DNA from: an uncultured Candidatus Saccharibacteria bacterium
GTDB lineage: Bacteria > Patescibacteriota > Saccharimonadia > Saccharimonadales > Saccharimonadaceae
Assembly (NCBI GenBank): GCA_934700415.1
Contig: CAKUXN010000019.1
Location: forward strand, 1-12,113
Direction: 5' to 3'
Length of the DNA stretch: 12,113 nucleotides
The notes under the pieces are model-generated. The model was not told where the DNA came from. It was given only the letters and a program-made list of their open reading frames with translations, and searched no databases. Position numbers and translations under genes: made by a program. This document shows, piece after piece, positions 7,143 to 12,113 of this stretch. The first letter of the stretch is position 1. Each line of letters starts with the position of its first letter.

Positions 7143-7787
7143 GTGGGTAAAATCAACTGGCAAAAATGGTGCGACGAGTTTGTATTGGCCGGTAGAGGTA
7201 TTTTGCTAGCCACAAAAGAGAAACGTTTCTGGGTTGGTTTTATAATTGCCTTTTTGCTGTTTGGAACTTTGATTAATCTTTTAGCTGGGGGATTTTCTAA
7301 ATTCGAGCTAATGGGTGCGGTGGGTTTTGTGGGAAGTCTTAAAATCATCGGCGATGCATTGTTTGGAGTGTTTGGTTATAATATGTTGGTAATTGAATGG
7401 TTGCCGGTGTTTTCGTTGGCCCTGCTTCAGGGTGTGTTGATCGGGCTAATAGTACTACTTTGGCACAAAAAGAGAATTTCCAATTCGGAAAGTACTTCAA
7501 ATTCTGCCAATGTGGAAAAGGCGGGGATTATTACTGGACTAATTGCGTTAGGCGCTGGCTGTCCGACTTGTGGTACGACACTACTGACGCCGATTCTGGG
7601 AGCGATTTTTTCGACTGGCGGGCTAGCGATGGTGGGGGTGTTATCTAATATTATTACGGTAGTGGCGGTGATAATTGCGATTTTAAGTTTGAAACGCATT
7701 GGTGAAGAAACCTATGTTATAATCGTAAATGAAAAATACATGAAAAAGAAATTAGCTAAGGTAAAAGAGCTTAGCGAGAAAGGGTAG
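7143..7787 (+). CDS. Polytopic membrane protein with a CPTC redox-type motif
   Basis: A 214-residue protein of no family I can name with confidence. The short N-terminus is followed by hydrophobic segments at about 29-48, 58-78, 83-107, 126-148 and 150-184, and then a basic tail. The notable motif is GAGCPTCGTTLLTPIL, with C140 and C143 at the end of a hydrophobic segment, a CxxC placed as in membrane electron-transfer proteins. One more cysteine is at residue 10. The GTG start is set by GGAGGT three bases upstream. The stop is one base before the DsbA-like gene, so the two are surely cotranscribed. I infer a partner that oxidises or reduces the DsbA-like protein, by analogy with DsbB, VKOR or CcdA/DsbD, but I see no sequence signature of those families. 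Confidence 0.88.
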   Translation: MGKINWQKWCDEFVLAGRGILLATKEKRFWVGFIIAFLLFGTLINLLAGGFSKFELMGAVGFVGSLKIIGDALFGVFGYNMLVIEWLPVFSLALLQGVLIGLIVLLWHKKRISNSESTSNSANVEKAGIITGLIALGAGCPTCGTTLLTPILGAIFSTGGLAMVGVLSNIITVVAVIIAILSLKRIGEETYVIIVNEKYMKKKLAKVKELSEKG

Positions 7788-7788
7788 T

Positions 7789-8493
7789 GTGGAGAAAAAA
7801 GCGGGAAAAATTGCGAGGTTGGCTTTGCTTGTGGGGGTAATAGTGCTAATCTTTGCGGCAATTATTACAAGTATGAACAAAAAAGCATCGAATTCCGAGA
7901 TGGTGTGGGATATGGATACTACTGTAGGAAATGTAGATGCCAAAAATTACTTCATTATTTATTCGGACATTGCGTGTCCATATTGTATTGCCTTTGAAAA
8001 TGCCATTATAGAACATGAAGACGAATTTAAACGATATATCGAGGAAAACGACATCTTGGTAGAAGTAAGGTTATCGGACTTTTTGTATCAATATGGAGAG
8101 TCAAAATCGATTGAGTCGCATTATGGTGCAGAGGCGATTTTCTGTGCGAAAAAAGAGGGAAAATTCTGGGATTATTATAATCTAGCTGTAACTAGAGTGT
8201 GGGATGAATTTTTTTCAAAAGGGGGTAAATCAGCTTTCGGCGAGTTTAATAAATTAGGAAAAGATTATTGGATTAAAATGGGTGAAGAAGTTGGTTTAGG
8301 GGAAAGTTTTGCAGATTGTGTAGAGAATGATGAAACAATGGCGGAAATTGATACAAATGCCAAGAAGACTGCAAAATTGGTGGATGGTATGCCGTACTTT
8401 AAGTTCAATAGTTACACTTCGGGTGGATTTGACTTGTCCTGGGGATGGGAATACGTATTGATGTATTTCGACGCGGGATTAAAATCGCGTTAA
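7789..8493 (+). CDS. Membrane-anchored DsbA-like thiol-disulfide oxidoreductase
   Basis: A 234-residue thioredoxin-fold protein. An N-terminal membrane segment (about 9-28) without an obvious cleavage site anchors it, with the rest outside the membrane. The strand FIIYSDIACPYC leads into the active site CPYC (63-66). A helical insertion typical of DsbA follows (about 105-185), then the cis-proline loop GMPYF (P202), and FDLSWGWEYVL close to the end. Two further cysteines, C119 and C177, lie in the helical part. The family introduces or isomerises disulfide bonds in exported proteins. The GTG start lies one base after the preceding stop and one base separates its end from the next gene, indicating a tightly coupled operon with the CPTC membrane protein. 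Confidence 0.92.
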   Translation: MEKKAGKIARLALLVGVIVLIFAAIITSMNKKASNSEMVWDMDTTVGNVDAKNYFIIYSDIACPYCIAFENAIIEHEDEFKRYIEENDILVEVRLSDFLYQYGESKSIESHYGAEAIFCAKKEGKFWDYYNLAVTRVWDEFFSKGGKSAFGEFNKLGKDYWIKMGEEVGLGESFADCVENDETMAEIDTNAKKTAKLVDGMPYFKFNSYTSGGFDLSWGWEYVLMYFDAGLKSR

Positions 8494-8494
8494 T

Positions 8495-9067
8495 ATGACT
8501 AGAGACTATAAACTATCACAACACTTCCTAAGGTCACCAAGGTTAGCGTTGATTTTGATCGGTCATTCTAATTTAAAAAAACGGGATTTGGTAGTGGAAA
8601 TCGGTGCTGGATCGGGTGTGATCACTTCGGCGCTGTCCCATAGGGTGCGACATGTGATTGCAATAGAGCCAGATCATGAAACCGCCAAAAGGCTTAGAGA
8701 GAATCTATTTCGAAGGGGGATAGAGAATGTAACGGTAGTAGAAAAAGATTTTATGGAGAGTGAGCTTCCGAAAGAGCCATATAAGGTTTTTGCTAATCCG
8801 CCTTTTCACATTAGCTCAGCAATTATCCATAAATTAATCGAAGCGAAAAATCCACCGGAAGCTTTTTATTTGATTTTGCAAAAACAACTGGCTCTGAAGC
8901 TGATTAACACTGACAGGCACTATACTTCGCAATTAGGATTAAAATTGATACAAGATTATAATACGAGAATCCGATTGCCGCTAAAGCCGACTGATTTTAC
9001 ACCACCACCAGGGGTGCCAACGGTATTATTTGAAGCAAAGAAAATAAATATAGATTTTGTCAAGTAA
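8495..9067 (+). CDS. Erm-like rRNA adenine N6-methyltransferase, lacking the C-terminal domain
   Basis: A 190-residue member of the KsgA/Erm superfamily, SAM-dependent enzymes that methylate adenine N6 in rRNA. Motifs are intact: LSQHFL (8-13), SAM loop EIGAGSG (35-41), acidic E58 for ribose, D85 in motif III, catalytic NPPF (101-104), and the TDFTPPPGV segment (166-174) shared by the superfamily. The NPPFHISS form and the LSQHFLRSP start look closer to actinobacterial Erm proteins, which modify 23S rRNA A2058 and give macrolide-lincosamide-streptogramin B resistance, than to the RsmA at 10380 here. Erm and RsmA proteins are normally about 240-280 residues; this one ends about 55 residues early, without the helical C-terminal domain. 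The downstream bases hold dense stops in all frames, so no frameshifted remainder is visible. It begins one base after the DsbA-like gene. Activity and target are inference. Confidence 0.88.
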   Translation: MTRDYKLSQHFLRSPRLALILIGHSNLKKRDLVVEIGAGSGVITSALSHRVRHVIAIEPDHETAKRLRENLFRRGIENVTVVEKDFMESELPKEPYKVFANPPFHISSAIIHKLIEAKNPPEAFYLILQKQLALKLINTDRHYTSQLGLKLIQDYNTRIRLPLKPTDFTPPPGVPTVLFEAKKINIDFVK

Positions 9068-9098
9068 TATTAAAGCATAAAAATCATGAAAATCAATG

Positions 9099-9126
9099 TT
9101 GACATGAATTGTGGCTATGCTAAAAT
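9099..9126 (+). promoter_or_regulatory. Strong promoter of a candidate small RNA
   Basis: TTGACA (9099-9104) is a perfect -35 box. A 16-base spacer ending in TGC (extended -10) leads to TAAAAT (9121-9126). It is the best sigma-70-type promoter in the window, predicted to start at about 9133, with no ORF behind it. Confidence 0.82.
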
Positions 9127-9132
9127 AGAATT

Positions 9133-9272
9133 AAGTTCGGGCCAATCATCGTTGAGAGAGGCCAGAACGAAGAGTTTAGGGTGGAGAGTGTAGAGTTGTT
9201 TTAGGCTATATATTCAGTGTTCACCTAGAAATTGTTTATTAAAATCCCTCGTAAAGGGATTTTATTTTTTTT
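9133..9272 (+). ncRNA. Candidate structured small RNA of unknown class, about 140 nt
   Basis: A strong promoter and a strong terminator bracket about 110 bases without an ORF. Possible structure: a 5' hairpin with GUUC (9135-9138) pairing GAAC (9165-9168), a G/A mismatch, then GGCC (9140-9143) pairing GGCC (9160-9163) around a 16-base loop. A purine-rich linker follows. A second, larger hairpin could form between 9175-9183 and 9222-9229, closing through UAGG...CCUA with one bulged G. The terminator hairpin ends the RNA. I do not recognise the conserved cores of SRP RNA, 6S RNA, tmRNA or RNase P RNA. The next gene has its own -10 box after this terminator, so a stand-alone RNA is more likely than a leader, but a terminating riboswitch cannot be excluded. 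Confidence 0.6.
9240..9272 (+). terminator. Rho-independent terminator of the candidate small RNA
   Basis: A perfect 10-bp stem (9240-9249 with 9255-9264), loop CGTAA, then eight T residues (9265-9272). Readthrough from the Erm-like operon would also stop here. Confidence 0.92.
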
Positions 9273-9292
9273 AAAATATAAAACTTTTTTTG

Positions 9293-9301
9293 TGCTAAAA
9301 T
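9293..9301 (+). promoter_or_regulatory. Extended -10 promoter of the YabE-like gene, leaderless start
   Basis: TGC-TAAAAT at 9293-9301, followed by six bases and the ATG at 9308, so the predicted +1 is the A of ATG. No Shine-Dalgarno is present. Confidence 0.68.
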
Positions 9302-9307
9302 AGTGTT

Positions 9308-10390
9308 ATGAGGCTTGATAAAAGCATTAATAAGCTTCTCACTACTTTAGTGGCCAGTATTCTGGTGATTGTTTTTGGCGTTATTTATATGGTGGGGCTC
9401 AGGAAGACTTACGCTGAAGGTGATGGAGCCGAATCCATAGTAAATGAATATTTTGTGAATATTTATGATGGTAGCGATAAATTAACCGTGAGGACGGCTG
9501 TAGCAACGGTAGATGAGGTGTTGAAGCGTGCAGGAATTTCGATTGATACGGCTGATAAAGTAGAGCCCGCATTAGATACTAAGATCGATAGCGATAATTT
9601 CTTTATTAATATTTACCGGACAAGGCCAGTGGTAATTAGAGATGGTGCAGTAGATAAATATATAATGGTGGCGAGTTATGATACAAAAACAATGGCGCGT
9701 GAAGCTGGATTAGTTATTTATGATGGCGATGAAATTACGTTAAGAAAAAATACGAATTTCCTAGAAGCTGGTGCGGTAGAAATTTACGAGGTGAAAAGAA
9801 ACGGTGGTCGCACAGTAACAGAAGAAGAGGAAATTGCTTTCGATGAACAAACGGTTAAAGATTACAATATAGCTCCAGGCACGCGCGAAGTGAGGCAGCT
9901 AGGTGAGGTAGGATTAAAGGTATTAACATATGAAGTATTTTACGAAAATGGCGTAGAAACTAAGCGCGAATTTATTGGCGAAGAAGTTAAGCGCGGGCCC
10001 GTGACGCGAATTGTGGCAGTGGGGGCTAGTGAAATTGAACGAACACCGCTAACTGCCATGCGGGGACGTAATCGCTATACGGTGAAAAAATCAGATGGTA
10101 CAATTGTAGAAAGACAAGAGACTTATTATGACTTGCCGATGCAAGGAGTGATGGAAATTGCAGCGCGTGAATGTGGCACGAAAGCTTACTATACAGTGCG
10201 AGAAGACGGCGTGAAGGTAGATGCTGAGGGTTATGTATTAGTAGCAGCACATTTGGGATACTATCCAAGGTGTTCAGTAGTAGAAACTTCGCTCGGACTT
10301 GGGCGAGTATATGATACGGGTAGCTTTGCTGATACAAACCCAGAACAATTTGATCTTGCGACGGATTGGACTAATCGTAATGGTAAATAA
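9308..10390 (+). CDS. YabE/RpfB-like exported cell-wall protein (DUF348, G5 and divergent 3D-like domain)
   Basis: A 360-residue exported protein. An N-terminal hydrophobic segment (about 10-30) ends near TYAEG, a plausible cleavage or anchor point. DUF348-like repeats follow (about 46-95 and 98-150), with the typical Y-F-V-N-I-Y-D-G and T-V-D-E-V-L-K-R-A-G patterns, then a G5 domain (about 165-238). A C-terminal region (about 275-352) resembles the 3D double-psi barrel of YabE and related lytic enzymes. Of the three family aspartates, candidates for the last two are visible (YDTGS, D336; FDL, D349), but the first is replaced by H315 in VAAHLG. The family remodels peptidoglycan or helps resuscitation. 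The gene overlaps rsmA, matching the yabE-(rnmV)-ksgA and rpfB-ksgA orders in Firmicutes and Actinobacteria. An unusual cysteine pair (C289, C322) lies in the last domain. Confidence 0.87.
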   Translation: MRLDKSINKLLTTLVASILVIVFGVIYMVGLRKTYAEGDGAESIVNEYFVNIYDGSDKLTVRTAVATVDEVLKRAGISIDTADKVEPALDTKIDSDNFFINIYRTRPVVIRDGAVDKYIMVASYDTKTMAREAGLVIYDGDEITLRKNTNFLEAGAVEIYEVKRNGGRTVTEEEEIAFDEQTVKDYNIAPGTREVRQLGEVGLKVLTYEVFYENGVETKREFIGEEVKRGPVTRIVAVGASEIERTPLTAMRGRNRYTVKKSDGTIVERQETYYDLPMQGVMEIAARECGTKAYYTVREDGVKVDAEGYVLVAAHLGYYPRCSVVETSLGLGRVYDTGSFADTNPEQFDLATDWTNRNGK

Positions 10391-11117
10391 GGCTTTAGGA
10401 CAGCACTGGTTATATAACCGGACAATCTTAAATGAGATTGCGGAACTTACTGGTGGCGGCGAAGTATGCCTTGAAATTGGGCCAGGACTAGGGACTTTAA
10501 CGGCATCTCTATTTAAAAAATTCGATAAAGTGTTGGCGGTAGAATTTGATGAAGATTTGGCAAAGAAATTACCTGGTTCTTTTCCGGGGAAGAATCTGGA
10601 GGTAGTAAACGCTGACATTCTGAAATATGATTTAAGTGGGATGCCAAGTGGCTACAAAGTGGCAGGTAATATACCGTATTACATTACGAGTCCGATTATC
10701 GAGAAAGTGTTAAAAGCCGAGAATCGGCCAGCCAAAGTGGTACTCTTAATGCAAAAAGAGGTAGCGGAGCGAATTGCAGACAAAAAAGAAACCATGCTTT
10801 CTCTAATGGTAAAAAATTATGCCAATATAGAGCTCGGCCCAGTGGTGAAAAAGGATGAATTTACGCCACCACCAAAAGTGGACTCGCAGGTGCTAGTATT
10901 AACACCGCATGCGCCAAAAGTTCCGGAAAAAGTGTTTACGTTAATAAGATTAGCTTTTGTTTCACCGCGGAAGAAGCTGATTCATAACCTTACGCCGCTA
11001 AAATCTAAAGAATTTTTACAAGAGGTATTTAAGAAGCGGGGAATTTCTTTGGACGCGCGACCAGCGGATTTGCATTTAGAGGATTATCAAGTTATTTTTA
11101 ATGATTTGATGGTATAA
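10380..11117 (+). CDS. rsmA: 16S rRNA (adenine1518/1519-N6) dimethyltransferase RsmA (KsgA)
   Basis: A 245-residue SAM-dependent enzyme that dimethylates the two adjacent adenines in 16S rRNA helix 45 during small-subunit assembly. Motifs: LGQHWL (6-11), EIGPGLG (32-38), E55, D79, catalytic NIPYY (97-101), FTPPPKVDS (161-169), and a complete C-terminal helical domain with FVSPRKKL (193-200). An in-frame ATG exists at 10299, but the extra 27 residues match nothing in the family and lie inside the preceding gene. The ATG at 10380 gives the standard M-x-x-K-x-LGQ start. The gene overlaps the YabE-like gene by 11 bases, and no good Shine-Dalgarno is visible, so translational coupling is likely. 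It is one residue family with the shorter Erm-like protein at 8495 but clearly the housekeeping member. Confidence 0.96.
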   Translation: MVNKALGQHWLYNRTILNEIAELTGGGEVCLEIGPGLGTLTASLFKKFDKVLAVEFDEDLAKKLPGSFPGKNLEVVNADILKYDLSGMPSGYKVAGNIPYYITSPIIEKVLKAENRPAKVVLLMQKEVAERIADKKETMLSLMVKNYANIELGPVVKKDEFTPPPKVDSQVLVLTPHAPKVPEKVFTLIRLAFVSPRKKLIHNLTPLKSKEFLQEVFKKRGISLDARPADLHLEDYQVIFNDLMV

Positions 11118-11118
11118 T
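11110..11118 (+). promoter_or_regulatory. Extended -10 promoter of serS overlapping the rsmA stop codon
   Basis: TGG-TATAAT at 11110-11118 contains the last codons of rsmA, with the TAA stop at 11115-11117 inside the hexamer. Six bases follow before the ATG at 11125, so the predicted +1 is the A of ATG. Confidence 0.68.
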
Positions 11119-11124
11119 AACTGT

Positions 11125-12113
11125 ATGTTAGATGTGAAGTTTATCAGAGACAATCTCGCTTTGGTGAAAAAATCTACCAAAGAAAAAGGCTACAAAACAG
11201 ACATAGATGAAGTACTTAGGCTAGATGATGAGCGAAAAGAAGTGCTACTTCGTGTAGAGAAATTACGTACGGAACGCAACGAAATATCTAGTAAGATGAA
11301 GGGTGGCAAACCAGCTCCAGAATTGATTGAGCGAGGTAAACAAATTAAGGCGGATTTAGCGGAAGAAGAACAGGCGCTGGCTTCAGCTGAAGAAAAGCTC
11401 AAGAACCTCTTAAAAACAGTGCCAAATGTGATTTTTGATGATGTGCCGCTGGGTGGAGAAGAATGTTCGGTGGAGGTAAAAAAGTGGGGGAAGAATCATA
11501 CTACTGGAGTGGATCATTTGGACTATGCTACGAGTCGTGACTGGGTAGATTTTGAACGTGGTGCGAAGGTAGCAGGGGCGAAGTTTTATTATCTGAAAGA
11601 TGGTTTGGCTTTGCTTGAAAACGCCTTATTCCAATATGGACTAAGCAAAGTTTTGGAACATGGCTTTACTTACATGACGGTGCCAGATATGGTGTCGTCG
11701 CGCGTACTTGAAGGGTGCGGTTTTAATCCACGCACTAGCGAGCAATCGGATGAGTATTACATTGAGGGCGAAGATTTGGCGATGATTGCTACGGCCGAAA
11801 TGCCACTCACTGGTTATCATATGGATGAAATAATCGACGAAGATAAACTACCATTATTATATGCAGGATACTCGGCTTGTTTTAGAAAAGAGGCGGGGAC
11901 ATATGGTAAATATACACGTGGTTTGTTTAGAGTACATCAGTTTAATAAGCTAGAAATGTATGCATTTTGTTTGCCGGAGCAAAGCAAAGAGTTACATGAG
12001 AAGATTCTTGCGATTGAAGAAGATATTTGGCAAGGGTTGGGTATACCGTATCACATTATAAATATTGCGGCGGGGGATCTTGGCGCGCCAGCAGCCAAAA
12101 AATATGATATGGA
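11125..12113 (+). CDS. serS: Seryl-tRNA synthetase, 5' part
   Basis: A class II synthetase charging tRNA-Ser. The window holds 329 codons of a protein normally about 420-430 residues long; the right edge cuts it. The N-terminus MLDVKFIRDN is typical, and the long antiparallel coiled-coil arm that grips the tRNA-Ser variable arm spans about 28-97. The catalytic domain shows TAEMPLT (223-229, family TAEVPLT) and motif 2 with CFRKEAG and TRGLFRVHQFNKLEM (252-278). The stretch GDLGAPAAKKYDM near the cut corresponds to the conserved segment before motif 3. The start is set by the N-terminal match and the -10 box six bases upstream. It lies eight bases after rsmA but appears to have its own leaderless promoter. 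Confidence 0.97.
   Translation, partial: MLDVKFIRDNLALVKKSTKEKGYKTDIDEVLRLDDERKEVLLRVEKLRTERNEISSKMKGGKPAPELIERGKQIKADLAEEEQALASAEEKLKNLLKTVPNVIFDDVPLGGEECSVEVKKWGKNHTTGVDHLDYATSRDWVDFERGAKVAGAKFYYLKDGLALLENALFQYGLSKVLEHGFTYMTVPDMVSSRVLEGCGFNPRTSEQSDEYYIEGEDLAMIATAEMPLTGYHMDEIIDEDKLPLLYAGYSACFRKEAGTYGKYTRGLFRVHQFNKLEMYAFCLPEQSKELHEKILAIEEDIWQGLGIPYHIINIAAGDLGAPAAKKYDM

Noticed and set aside
9133..9272. Assignment of the small RNA to SRP, 6S, tmRNA or a c-di-AMP riboswitch
   Set aside because: No conserved core sequences of these classes could be found by eye; a c-di-AMP switch was considered because it precedes rpf genes in Actinobacteria.
9065..9307. Frameshifted C-terminal domain of the Erm-like gene
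   Set aside because: All three frames after 9067 contain stops at short intervals and no residues resembling the KsgA/Erm helical domain; the stretch instead carries a promoter and terminator.
10299..10379. 27-residue N-terminal extension of RsmA
   Set aside because: RsmA proteins begin near the LGQ motif; the ATG at 10380 gives this start and the upstream codons belong to the YabE-like gene in another frame.
1..12113. UGA-recoded genetic code (Gracilibacteria/Absconditabacteria type) and CRISPR or IS elements
   Set aside because: Genes end naturally at TGA and show no in-frame TGA; no regularly spaced repeats, transposase or terminal inverted repeats were seen.

Overview
This 12.1-kb window is AT-rich, densely coding bacterial DNA that uses the standard genetic code: TGA ends the ABC transporter gene and the formate/nitrite channel gene. 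All genes point rightwards except the glycyl-tRNA synthetase gene at the left edge. Gene style suggests a reduced-genome bacterium of the Patescibacteria/CPR group, with Candidatus Saccharibacteria (TM7) my best guess. The reasons are small genes, tight coupling, many -10 boxes placed directly at start codons, no biosynthetic operons and standard UGA use. This assignment is inference; no rRNA gene is present to confirm it.

Layout. 1-1017 (minus): 5' part of a dimer-type glycyl-tRNA synthetase. 1018-1096: short divergent promoter region. 1097-4047: ABC exporter half-transporter and rarA, coupled by an ATGA overlap. 4126-4566: small DUF4282-like membrane protein with its own promoter and terminator. 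4649-5413: formate/nitrite (FNT) channel. 5444-5773: tRNA-Phe(GAA), tRNA-Lys(UUU) and tRNA-Val(GAC), with an extra copy of the tRNA-Lys 3' end between the last two. 5819-7090: hisS. 7143-9067: tight three-gene operon of a CPTC-containing membrane protein, a membrane-anchored DsbA-like protein and an Erm-like rRNA adenine methyltransferase without the usual C-terminal domain. 9099-9272: a strong promoter, a structured sequence and a terminator that look like an undescribed small RNA gene. 9308-11117: a YabE/RpfB-like cell-wall protein (DUF348/G5/3D-like) overlapping rsmA (ksgA), a pairing also known in Firmicutes and Actinobacteria. 11125-end: 5' part of serS.

Functionally the region is mostly translation: three aminoacyl-tRNA synthetases, three tRNAs and two rRNA adenine dimethyltransferase-family proteins. 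It also holds envelope functions: disulfide chemistry, wall remodelling, an ABC exporter and an anion channel.

Two initiation styles are visible. glyS, hisS, the YabE-like gene and serS each have a TATAAT or TAAAAT box ending exactly six bases before the ATG, which predicts leaderless mRNAs; the ABC gene is similar. The FNT and CPTC-membrane-protein genes instead share an AT-only palindrome, a -10 box inside it and a GGAGGT only three bases from the start codon, which predicts very short leaders. The most interesting items are the small RNA candidate, the leaderless pattern, the redox pair linked to an Erm-like enzyme, and the duplicated tRNA-Lys 3' end.
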